A stretch of DNA of 64,000 bases from CAZNXJ01 sp964577115 (GTDB lineage Bacteria > Planctomycetota > Planctomycetia > Pirellulales > Pirellulaceae): contig CAZNXJ010000018.1 in the NCBI GenBank assembly GCA_964577115.1, forward strand, positions 45,315-109,314, in the 5' to 3' direction. The position numbers and the translations under genes were made by a program. Shown one piece after another: positions 1 through 7,568 of this stretch. Under the pieces are notes generated by a model, which saw only the letters and a list, made by a program, of their open reading frames with translations, was not told the DNA's origin and did no database searches. The first letter of the stretch is position 1. Every line of letters starts with the position of its first letter.

Positions 1-217
1 CGCCGTACCGTGCCGCCGCCGCTCGCAGCCCCTCATTAATTTCCCGCCACAGAGCCAGGACGTCCCACAGTAGCCGGCCGCCGACCGGAACGCCTCCGTT
101 TTCGAATCGGTGACATTCTTCCAGCGTCAGTTGCCGGCCGTCGAACAGGCCAGCCACAACCCGGCCGCTCGACGCCCCCAAATCCACCGCCAGATAAACC
201 GCACGCGCCGTTGCCAT
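1..217 (-). CDS. rhaB: Rhamnulokinase, N-terminal part (gene runs off the window)
   Basis: Reading the minus strand from the ATG at 217 gives an open frame to base 1 with no stop, so only about the first 72 residues are present. The protein begins with the FGGY-kinase phosphate-binding segment AVDLGASSGRVV, and HRFENGGV and LLWDV follow at the spacing seen in E. coli RhaB. RhaB phosphorylates L-rhamnulose to rhamnulose-1-phosphate in the cytoplasm. The GASSGR segment and HRFxNG favour RhaB over xylulokinase or glycerol kinase. A GGAGG sequence lies 11 bases upstream of the ATG and supports this start. No other rhamnose gene is visible because the gene reads out of the window. Confidence 0.85.
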   Translation of the reverse strand, partial: MATARAVYLAVDLGASSGRVVAGLFDGRQLTLEECHRFENGGVPVGGRLLWDVLALWREINEGLRAAAARYG

Positions 218-259
218 TGCCGTGCTTCCCCCTCCGCGCACTCTCTCGGAACTGGAAAC

Positions 260-282
260 TCCGCATCGTGTTCCGCATCGTG
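260..282. repeat. Tandem 11-bp direct repeat upstream of rhaB
   Basis: TCCGCATCGTG occurs at 260-270 and again at 272-282, a 12-bp period. It lies 43-65 bases upstream of the rhamnulokinase start, where an operator for a sugar regulator could sit. A regulatory role is inference; the repeat itself is exact. Confidence 0.45.
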
Positions 283-453
283 ACGCACGGGGATGCCAAC
301 GTCAAGCAGCAGCCAGAGGGCCCGGCAGGGCCGAAATACCACGCACCAGAGGGAGACAACCCCACCCCCACAGCCAGAACTCGCCACCCGCCGCCCGTCC
401 CTGCTCAAGCTGCACGGCCCTTACCGCCGATGTAAACAGTACGCGCGCAATAG

Positions 454-482
454 TTGACTTTGATTAGAAACATAAGTAGGAT
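454..482 (+). promoter_or_regulatory. Sigma70-like promoter for the sulfate assimilation genes
   Basis: TTGACT (454-459) and TAGGAT (477-482) are separated by exactly 17 bases in a locally AT-rich patch. Transcription would start near 489. This rules out the ATG at 482 as the cysH start and leaves a leader of about 110 bases before the ATG at 599. Confidence 0.55.
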
Positions 483-598
483 TGTGCCATTCGAGCTCCC
501 GGGCGAGGCGCATCCGCGCGGGGCTGGAGGTGGTAGCGATGGGCTTGGCGGTGAGACAACTGACGACGAGCACTGAACGAGAATCCGCAGGACCGACG

Positions 599-1417
599 AT
601 GAAGCCCGATCTGAATGTCGTTTCTCCGCCCTTCGTCGATGTCGTAAGCGGGGAAGGCGCATTGGCCGCGGACCCGCCGCTCGTGCCCACGGAAGAGTTT
701 ATCGCCGAATTGCGGCAGGAAAGCCAGCGGCTGGAAACGGCACAGCCCGAGGAAATTCTGGGGTGGGCAGCGGAACGCTTCGGTTCGCGGTTTACCATGG
801 CGACCGCCTTTGGGCCGGAGGGCATGGTACTGATTCACATGCTGGCCGAAGTCGCTCCGCAGACGCCGATTTTCAACCTCGACACGGGCTACCAGTTTGC
901 CGAAACTTTGGAGCTGCGCCAGCGGGTGCGCGAACGGTATGGCATTGAAGTCGAGCTGAAGCGCCCGGATACGACGGTCGAGGAGTACGAAGCGCTGCAC
1001 GGTGGGCCGCTTTATAAAACCAACCCGAACCAGTGCTGCTTCGACCGCAAGCTGCGCGTCTTGAAGAAGGCGGTGCGCGGGATGTACTGCTGGTCGAGTG
1101 CCATCCGGCGTGATCAGAGCCCGGATCGAGCCAAGGCGCCGATCGTCGGCTGGGACCGCAAATTCCAGCTCGTAAAGGTCAGTCCGCTGGCCAACTGGAC
1201 GAAGGCTCAGGTCTGGGATCTGATCGTCAAGCACAATATTCCGTACAATCCACTGCACGATCAGGGCTATGCGAGCATCGGCTGCCAGCCCTGCACGCGA
1301 GCGATCCTGTTTGGCGAGGACGAGCGTGCCGGGCGGTGGAGCGGATTTGCGAAAACCGAGTGCGGGCTGCACAGTCTGGACGACGATGCCAGCTCGTCCG
1401 GCGCGTCCGCCTCTTGA
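599..1417 (+). CDS. cysH: Assimilatory adenylyl-sulfate (APS) reductase, [4Fe-4S] type
   Basis: This 272-residue protein belongs to the CysH family, which reduces activated sulfate to sulfite for cysteine synthesis. The paired motifs QCCFDRK (Cys146-147) and IGCQPCT (Cys229, Cys232) are the cluster ligands typical of APS reductases that carry a [4Fe-4S] centre. They are absent from E. coli-type PAPS reductases. The catalytic cysteine is in KTECGLH (Cys255). I chose the ATG at 599, preceded by AGGA, because the upstream ATG at 482 overlaps the predicted promoter and adds an unrelated 39-residue extension. The gene leads a plus-strand run with an Rrf2 regulator, cysD and cysNC. The fused APS kinase downstream means APS can also be made into PAPS, so the two activities may compete. 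Confidence 0.9.
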   Translation: MKPDLNVVSPPFVDVVSGEGALAADPPLVPTEEFIAELRQESQRLETAQPEEILGWAAERFGSRFTMATAFGPEGMVLIHMLAEVAPQTPIFNLDTGYQFAETLELRQRVRERYGIEVELKRPDTTVEEYEALHGGPLYKTNPNQCCFDRKLRVLKKAVRGMYCWSSAIRRDQSPDRAKAPIVGWDRKFQLVKVSPLANWTKAQVWDLIVKHNIPYNPLHDQGYASIGCQPCTRAILFGEDERAGRWSGFAKTECGLHSLDDDASSSGASAS

Positions 1418-1521
1418 GCGGCATCCGCGCGCATCCTTGCGAACGGCCACCATCGTTTGCTCGCGAGCCGACGTGCTTCGTGAGCTTGTACACTCGCGAC
1501 TTAGATGGGCGACCTTCGAGC

Positions 1522-1950
1522 GTGAACATTTCGGCGAAAACGGAATACGCCTGCATTGCCGTTATGGAACTGGCGGCGCACTACGCGTCGAACGACCCTG
1601 TGCGGATCCGGAGCATTGCCGAGACGCACGGCATCCCGTCGCGTTTCCTGGTGCAGATCCTTCTGCAGCTGAAGAACGCGGGCATCGTTGCCAGTACGCG
1701 TGGGGCATCGGGCGGCTATCAATTGGCTCGCGACCCGCGAGAGATCTCGCTGGGCGAAGTCATGCGCGTCATGGAGGGCCGCGTCGAGGACCTACAGTCC
1801 AACGCGAGCATCGCAACACCGATCTCCGAAACGCTGCTCGACGTCTGGCGAGAGGTTGCGCGGACCGAGCACGAGTTGCTCGACGCCGTCACGTTCGCCG
1901 AGCTGCTCGAGCGCGCCCGTGGTCCGGAAAAGAACATGTATTACATCTAA
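1522..1950 (+). CDS. Rrf2-family transcriptional regulator, no Fe-S cysteines
   Basis: The 142-residue protein has the Rrf2 layout: an N-terminal winged helix beginning ISAKTEYAC, the GIPSRFLVQILLQLKNAGIV recognition region, and the wing GASGGYQLAR. The start is taken as the GTG at 1522 because family members begin one or two residues before this segment. Longer readings overlap cysH and add unrelated sequence. The region that holds three cysteines in IscR and NsrR has none here, and the only cysteine is in the N-terminal helix. The protein is therefore unlikely to bind a cluster and resembles cluster-free members such as CymR of Bacillus. CymR represses cysteine-metabolism genes. Its place between cysH and cysD suggests control of sulfate assimilation; that is inference from context. 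Confidence 0.85.
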   Translation: MNISAKTEYACIAVMELAAHYASNDPVRIRSIAETHGIPSRFLVQILLQLKNAGIVASTRGASGGYQLARDPREISLGEVMRVMEGRVEDLQSNASIATPISETLLDVWREVARTEHELLDAVTFAELLERARGPEKNMYYI

Positions 1951-2186
1951 TACCCAGTGGATCAGGCCCGTGGCATGAAAGCAACGCGGCGCCGATTCGT
2001 GGTTTGCCGCAGCAAACCGTCGGCCGGCCTCAAGCGAACGGCGAACTTCCTAAGCCTCTCCCACCCGCGCGAAAGCCGGTTTCGGCCGCCTCGGCAGTGG
2101 GCCGCAGCGCCCAACGACGGCCAGCCACCGACTCGAATCACAAACGATCACCACCCGCATTTCCGCTCCCGTTACTAGCGACCGCG

Positions 2187-3095
2187 ATGACCACTTACAG
2201 TCTCACGCATCTCAAGCAGCTTGAAGCCGAAAGCATCCACATCATCCGTGAGGTGGCTGCCGAGTTCAAAAATCCGGTCATGCTGTATTCGATCGGCAAG
2301 GATTCGTCGGTCATGGTCCAGCTGGCCCTGAAGGCTTTTTATCCGGCCAAGCCGCCGTTTCCCCTGATGCATGTCGATACAACGTGGAAGTTCCGCGACA
2401 TGATCGAGTTCCGCGAGAACTACGCGCGCAAAGAGCTGGGGCTGGAGGTCCTCGTCTATATCAACGAAGAAGGCCGCCGGCTCGGGATCGACCCGTTCGA
2501 GAACAGTGGCAAACACACGACGTTGATGAAGACCGAAGCGCTCAAGCAGGCGCTGAACAAATACGGCTTCGACGCGGCGTTCGGGGGTGCTCGGCGCGAC
2601 GAAGAAAAATCTCGCGCCAAGGAACGCGTCTATTCCTTCCGCGACCGGAACCATCGTTGGGATCCGAAGAATCAGCGGCCGGAGCTGTGGAACCTATACA
2701 ACTGCCGGGTGAACAAAGGCGAGAGCATTCGCGTTTTCCCGCTAAGCAACTGGACTGAGCTTGATATCTGGCAATACATCCATCTCGAAAAGATTCCGAT
2801 CGTGCCACTGTACTACGCGGCGGAGCGGCCAACGGTGGTGCGCGACGGTGTCCGCATCCTGGTGGACGACGATCGTTTGAAACTGCGTCCCGGCGAGAAG
2901 CCGGAGATAAAGCGTGTCCGCTTTCGCACGCTCGGTTGCTACCCGCTGACGGGCGCCATCGAATCCAACGCCACGACGCTGCCCGAAATCATTCAAGAAA
3001 TGCTGCTGGCGAAAACCTCGGAACGCCAGGGCCGAGTGATCGACAACGACGAAGAAGGCAGCATGGAAGACAAGAAGAAAGAGGGCTACTTCTAA
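2187..3095 (+). CDS. cysD: Sulfate adenylyltransferase subunit 2
   Basis: CysD is the catalytic ATP-sulfurylase subunit that forms APS from ATP and sulfate in the cytoplasm, driven by the GTPase CysN. The 302-residue length equals that of E. coli CysD. The N-terminal PP-loop is clear in YSIGKDSSVM (about residues 32-41). Other family segments are FGGARRDEEKSRAKER and the C-terminal RFRTLGCYPLTGAIES. The frame is open upstream to 1269, but only the ATG at 2187 gives the family's N-terminus (TYSLTHLKQLEAESIHI). The partner cysNC begins 130 bases downstream. Confidence 0.95.
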   Translation: MTTYSLTHLKQLEAESIHIIREVAAEFKNPVMLYSIGKDSSVMVQLALKAFYPAKPPFPLMHVDTTWKFRDMIEFRENYARKELGLEVLVYINEEGRRLGIDPFENSGKHTTLMKTEALKQALNKYGFDAAFGGARRDEEKSRAKERVYSFRDRNHRWDPKNQRPELWNLYNCRVNKGESIRVFPLSNWTELDIWQYIHLEKIPIVPLYYAAERPTVVRDGVRILVDDDRLKLRPGEKPEIKRVRFRTLGCYPLTGAIESNATTLPEIIQEMLLAKTSERQGRVIDNDEEGSMEDKKKEGYF

Positions 3096-3224
3096 GCCGC
3101 GAGCCGGCAGAGATGCACGGACCGCCGCCCGATCGCAGGACATTCCGCGGCATCCATCGGTCTATCGCTGTTGTCCTGACGTTTCATTCCGCATTATTCC
3201 CGCCGTATTTCGCGAATCCGATCC

Positions 3225-5162
3225 ATGTCGCACCAATCCGAGCTGATTGCAACCAACATCGACGAATATCTGGCACAGCACGAACGCAAGGAGCTGCTGC
3301 GTTTCATCACGTGCGGTAGCGTGGATGACGGTAAGAGCACGCTGATCGGCCGCCTACTCTACGACGCCAAGATGATCTACGAGGATCAGCTCGCGAAGCT
3401 CGAGCAAGATTCCATCAAGCACGGCACGACCGGCGGGCGTTTCGATCCGGCGCTGATTACCGACGGGTTGCGCGAGGAGCGTGAGCAGGGCATCACGATC
3501 GACGTAGCCTACCGGTACTTCTCGACGGCGCGCCGCAAGTTCATCATCGCGGACACGCCGGGGCACGAGCAGTACACGCGCAACATGGCAACCGGAGCTT
3601 CCACGGCCGACCTGGCCATCATCCTCATTGATGCCCGGCACGGTGTGCTCACCCAGACGCGGCGCCACTCGTTCATCGTCTCGTTGCTCGGCATCAAGCA
3701 CGTGGTAGTCGCCGTCAACAAAATGGACCTACTCGACTACCGCCAGGACGTCTTCGACAAAATCCGCCAGGACTATACCGATTTCGTCACGCGGCTCGAC
3801 ATTCCCGACCTGCACTTCATTCCGATCTCGGCCCTGCACGGCGACAATGTGGTCGATCCGAGCCAGAATATGCCGTGGTACAACGGGCCGACGCTGATGG
3901 GCTTTCTCGAGTCGGTTTATATCGGTTCGGACCGGAACCTCGAGGACTTCCGGCTTCCCGTCCAGTACGTCAGCCGCCCGAACCTTGATTTCCGCGGATT
4001 CTGCGGCACGATCGCTTCGGGCATTGTGCGCGTCGGCGATCCGATCCTGGCGTTGCCCTCGCGCAAGACGAGCCGCGTTAAGCGGATCGTTACATTCGAC
4101 GGCGACCTGGAGGAAGCGTTCGCTCCGCAGTCCATCACGCTAACGCTGGAAGACGAAATCGACATCAGTCGCGGCGATATGCTCGTGCGCCCCGGCAACG
4201 TCCCGCGGCTTACCGACAAGCTCGAAGCCATTGTCATCTGGATGAACGAGCAGGCGATGGTGCCTGGCAAGCAGTACCTGTTCAAGCAGACGACCAAGAT
4301 GGTCAGCGGCACCATCAGTTCGCTGCGCTACCAGATCGACGTCAATACGCTCCATCGCAAGGACAGCCCGACGCTCAAGCTGAACGAAATCGGGCGCTGC
4401 CAGATCAGCGTCAACCAGCCGGTGGCCTTCGACGGGTATCGGCGGAACCGAGCGACGGGAGCGTTCATCGTGATCGACCGGCTAACGAACGCCACGGTCG
4501 GCGCGGGCATGATCCTCGACCGTACGACGGACGAGGAAGGACGCCCAAAGTGGGATGAAGAGCCGCGTACCGAGTCGAGCCCTGAGCATTACAGCCATGT
4601 CACCGAGGAGGAGCGGAAAGCGCGCTACGGCCAGATTCCTGTCACTATCCTGCTGACCGGAATGACGGGAACGGGGAAGTCGACCATCGCCTATGCGCTC
4701 GAACGGCGTTTGTTCGACGAGGGCCGCGCGTGCACCGTGCTAGATGGCGAGCATTTACGGCGAGGCATCAGCAAGGACCTTGGCTTCACCGCCGATGATC
4801 GTTCGGAAAACTTGCGGCGCGGTGCCGAAATTGCTCGGATGATAAACGAGGCCGGCCTCATCTGCATCGCCGCGTTCGTCGCGCCCAGCGAGGACGTGCG
4901 CGAGCGGGCTCGGCAAGTTGTCGGCTCGGACCGTTTCCTCGTGGTCCATTTGAAGGCCGCGGAAGCCGTTCGCCGCGCACGCGACTCGGCGGGACACTAC
5001 AAGCAGGCCGATGAAGGCGAGATTGCCAATTTCCCCGGCGTTACGGCTCCGTACGAAGAACCGGCGTCACCGGATCTCGTGCTGAACACCGATGAGGTGA
5101 CGGTCCCAGAATGTGTTGAGGAGATTTTCCAGTTACTGAACAGCCGCAACATCCTTCTTTAG
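3225..5162 (+). CDS. cysNC: Bifunctional sulfate adenylyltransferase subunit 1 / APS kinase
   Basis: This is a 645-residue fusion. Residues 1 to about 440 are a CysN GTPase with P-loop GSVDDGKST (31-39), switch motif DTPGHEQYTRN and NKMD, followed by beta-barrel domains. From about residue 470 there is a CysC APS kinase with its own P-loop TGMTGTGKST and the downstream LDGEHLRRGISKDLGF segment. CysN powers APS formation by CysD, and CysC phosphorylates APS to PAPS. The fused form is common in bacteria. The presence of an APS-type CysH suggests that PAPS also serves sulfation or other uses. rsmG follows after 32 bases on the same strand. Confidence 0.95.
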   Translation: MSHQSELIATNIDEYLAQHERKELLRFITCGSVDDGKSTLIGRLLYDAKMIYEDQLAKLEQDSIKHGTTGGRFDPALITDGLREEREQGITIDVAYRYFSTARRKFIIADTPGHEQYTRNMATGASTADLAIILIDARHGVLTQTRRHSFIVSLLGIKHVVVAVNKMDLLDYRQDVFDKIRQDYTDFVTRLDIPDLHFIPISALHGDNVVDPSQNMPWYNGPTLMGFLESVYIGSDRNLEDFRLPVQYVSRPNLDFRGFCGTIASGIVRVGDPILALPSRKTSRVKRIVTFDGDLEEAFAPQSITLTLEDEIDISRGDMLVRPGNVPRLTDKLEAIVIWMNEQAMVPGKQYLFKQTTKMVSGTISSLRYQIDVNTLHRKDSPTLKLNEIGRCQISVNQPVAFDGYRRNRATGAFIVIDRLTNATVGAGMILDRTTDEEGRPKWDEEPRTESSPEHYSHVTEEERKARYGQIPVTILLTGMTGTGKSTIAYALERRLFDEGRACTVLDGEHLRRGISKDLGFTADDRSENLRRGAEIARMINEAGLICIAAFVAPSEDVRERARQVVGSDRFLVVHLKAAEAVRRARDSAGHYKQADEGEIANFPGVTAPYEEPASPDLVLNTDEVTVPECVEEIFQLLNSRNILL

Positions 5163-5194
5163 ACGCGGCCAAGTCCGCCTTCCCCACAGAATCC

Positions 5195-5839
5195 ATGAGC
5201 TCGCTTGAACAAACGCTCGCCGCATACAACGTCGAATTGCCGGCGGACGTGATCTCGCAGGTCGATCGCTACTGCCAGCTGCTGTGGGGCTGGAACGAGA
5301 AGCTTAATCTCACTCGGCATACCGACTACGAGACGTTCGTGACGCGCGATCTGTGGGATACGCGCGAACTGGCGGCGCTTATGACTCCCGGAATGCGCGT
5401 GATCGATTGGGGTTCGGGAGGAGGCGTGCCGGGACTGCTGCTGGCGCTCCTGCGACCGGACATTCACGTCGAGCTAACCGAGTCGATCGGCAAGAAGGCA
5501 ACCGCGCTGCGCGACATGGTTGAGCAGCTCGGCGTCAACGTCAAGATTCACCCGGTGCGACTCGAACAGGTGCTCGAGCGAACACGCGCTCCGTACCACG
5601 CCATCACCGCGCGCGCCGTGGGGCCGCTCAAGAAGATGCTCGCCCCGCTCAAGCCATACTGGCCGAAAGCGCACGCGTTGTACGCGATCAAAGGGCCGAA
5701 GTGGGTCGAAGAGCGGGGTGAAGCGCGCCACGTCGGTTTGATGAAAGGGCTCGAGCTGCGCCGGGCCGCCACGTACACCAACCCAGGCGCCGGGTGGGAA
5801 AGTGTCATTCTGAAGATCTGGCCCGAGAACTCGGAATGA
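5195..5839 (+). CDS. rsmG: 16S rRNA (guanine-N7)-methyltransferase RsmG
   Basis: The 214-residue protein matches RsmG/GidB, which methylates G527 of 16S rRNA using S-adenosylmethionine. Seen here are the N-terminal helical part with LLWGWNEKLNLT, the SAM-binding motif VIDWGSGGGVPGLLLAL (about residues 67-83), SIGKKATAL, and the TARAVGPLKKMLAP segment typical of the family. Asp-Trp-Gly-Ser-Gly replaces the more usual Asp-Ile/Val-Gly-Ser-Gly. The length is normal. It is probably cotranscribed with cysNC, a chance neighbour with no evident link to sulfur metabolism. Confidence 0.93.
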   Translation: MSSLEQTLAAYNVELPADVISQVDRYCQLLWGWNEKLNLTRHTDYETFVTRDLWDTRELAALMTPGMRVIDWGSGGGVPGLLLALLRPDIHVELTESIGKKATALRDMVEQLGVNVKIHPVRLEQVLERTRAPYHAITARAVGPLKKMLAPLKPYWPKAHALYAIKGPKWVEERGEARHVGLMKGLELRRAATYTNPGAGWESVILKIWPENSE

Positions 5840-5887
5840 CCGTCGCGACCGAATCCACTCGGCGCTCATCCTAGCGGAACATGGCTC

Positions 5888-7222
5888 ATGAACAGCGGCG
5901 CCCGCAACGGCCAGGATCGAAAGCAGCTTGCGATCTCTCGGCGGTGCGTTCTTCAGGCGTCGCTGGCGACGGCCGTGACGCGCATGTTTCGCGTGCCGCA
6001 CGTATTTGCGGCCGAGTCGCGCTCGCCGCTGCGCATCGCCGCCATCGGCGTCGGCAACCGCGGCTTCGATAATCTGCTCGCCGTTGCCACGGAAAACATC
6101 GTCGCGCTCTGCGACGTCGATACCCGATACCTCAAGCAGGCCAGTGACCGGTTTCCTGACGCGGAAGTATTTTGCGATTATCGCGAGCTGTTCCAGCGGG
6201 CCGAGCTCGACGCGGTCGTCATCAGTACGCCGGACCATTCACACGCCCTGCCGATTCGTCTTGCGCTCGAGCGGAACCTGCACGTGTATTGTGAAAAGCC
6301 ACTCGTTCACAACTTACGCGAACTCGCACTGATCGAGCAGCTCACGCAACAAACGACGGCCGCAACGCAAATGGGCAACCATCACCATGCGAGCGGCGGG
6401 TATCAGCAGGCAGTGCGTTGGCTGCGCGAAGGGCGCTTGGGGCGGGTAAGCAGCGTTCACTGCTGGACCAACCGGCCGCTCTGGCCGCAAGGCAGGGAAA
6501 CACCCAAGGACCAACCGCCGGTGCCGGACTACTTGGAATGGGATTTATGGCTTGGTCCAGCTGCGGACCGCCCCTACCATCCCGCCTATCATCCGCTCAC
6601 GTGGCGCGGTTGGTGGGATTTCGGTACAGGAGCCATCGGTGACATGCTGCCGCATTTGCTCGATCCGGTCTTCGCCGGGCTCGAGTTGGGTTTGCCACAA
6701 ACGATCGAAGCCGAAACCAGCGGCGTTCGGCCGCACAGTGCTCCCGAATGGAGCCGTGTGCGCTTTACTTTTCCAACGGCCAAGGATGCGGCACCACTTA
6801 TCGTGCACTGGTATGACGGCGGGCAGCAGCCGGAAGCCGAACTAGCAGGGGCTCGGCGGCTGCCGGCGAACGGCTGTCTGGTAATTGGCGAGCAAGCTCG
6901 ATTGTTTATTCCGGAACGAGGCGGTCGGCCGCTGCTGCTCGCCCCGGACGGGAAACGGATCGAAACCCAACGGCCACGCGACGTGCCGGACGCCCATACC
7001 GCCCACCACCGGGAATGGCTCGAAGCAGCTCGCGGCGGCGAACCGACGCGCAGCCCCTTCTCCTACGGCGCACAACTCACGTCCCTCGCACTGCTCGGCA
7101 ATCTCGCCATCCGCTCCGGCCGCACCATCGACTGGGACGCTTCTCGCCACGCGCCGCGCAGCTGCCCGGAAGCCGAACCGTACCTTGGCCGTTCCTACCG
7201 AGACGGCTGGCAGCTTGACTAA
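5888..7222 (+). CDS. Tat-exported Gfo/Idh/MocA-family oxidoreductase
   Basis: The 444-residue protein starts with a twin-arginine signal: SRRCVLQ at about residues 18-24, a hydrophobic stretch, then a likely cleavage after FAAES. The mature part opens with a Rossmann fold, RIAAIGVGNRGF, then ALCDVD, VVISTPDHSHA and the family's dinucleotide-site lysine in YCEKPLVHN. The C-terminal half has the GDMLPHLLDP segment typical of planctomycete secreted members. These enzymes use NAD(P) on sugars or related alcohols. The substrate cannot be told from sequence. The Tat signal fits export of a folded protein with its cofactor bound. The ATG at 5881 is in a different frame and is not used. Confidence 0.88.
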   Translation: MNSGARNGQDRKQLAISRRCVLQASLATAVTRMFRVPHVFAAESRSPLRIAAIGVGNRGFDNLLAVATENIVALCDVDTRYLKQASDRFPDAEVFCDYRELFQRAELDAVVISTPDHSHALPIRLALERNLHVYCEKPLVHNLRELALIEQLTQQTTAATQMGNHHHASGGYQQAVRWLREGRLGRVSSVHCWTNRPLWPQGRETPKDQPPVPDYLEWDLWLGPAADRPYHPAYHPLTWRGWWDFGTGAIGDMLPHLLDPVFAGLELGLPQTIEAETSGVRPHSAPEWSRVRFTFPTAKDAAPLIVHWYDGGQQPEAELAGARRLPANGCLVIGEQARLFIPERGGRPLLLAPDGKRIETQRPRDVPDAHTAHHREWLEAARGGEPTRSPFSYGAQLTSLALLGNLAIRSGRTIDWDASRHAPRSCPEAEPYLGRSYRDGWQLD

Positions 7223-7568
7223 CAGCGCCGCGTCCAGGGCATCGAACCCACTAAACGCGGTGGCGTTTCGCCATTCCCCCTTCGGCATTTTGGCTTTAGC
7301 GAAGACTTTCAGGCGTCGTGCAAGAACGGGAGGCCAAGCGTGTAATGGCGCAGGCGCTTCAGGACATCCACCCAACACGGACGATTCGTCCTACATTTCA
7401 GCTGGGAATCTGGCCACTACGATTCCAGTGAGCGGGCGACGCTACGTATGGGTAGTGCGGGATGCCGCTACTCTGGCCATGAGTAACGTTTCCAAGGCGA
7501 GTGGAACTGATCATCCGAGGCGCTGCAAATCATGTGGCCGAAGCGGGCCCGCAGACAGCCCGTTATTT
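7223..7568. other. Intergenic region between convergent genes, weak hairpin at its end
   Basis: No gene is recognised here. The only structure I see is at 7543-7569: GCGGGC and GCCCGT can form a six-pair stem (one G-T pair) around a nine-base loop, followed by TATTTTT. This could terminate the plus-strand oxidoreductase gene. It abuts the stop codon of the converging kinase gene. Confidence 0.35.

Larger units (their letters stand above)
218..598. other. Divergent intergenic region between rhaB and cysH
   Basis: This stretch lies between the minus-strand rhamnulokinase and the plus-strand sulfate genes. It contains the 11-bp direct repeat at 260-282 and the sigma70-like promoter at 454-482, which are listed separately. 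Several overlapping frames are open here on both strands, but none shows a recognisable protein or a consistent ribosome binding site. I see no gene in it. Confidence 0.6.

Noticed and set aside
482..598. Upstream ATG extension of cysH.
   Set aside because: The ATG at 482 overlaps the predicted -10 box and the added 39 residues are unlike the family.
464..1453. 329-residue minus-strand frame opposite cysH.
   Set aside because: No recognisable protein; it is the complement of a gene with all catalytic motifs on the other strand.
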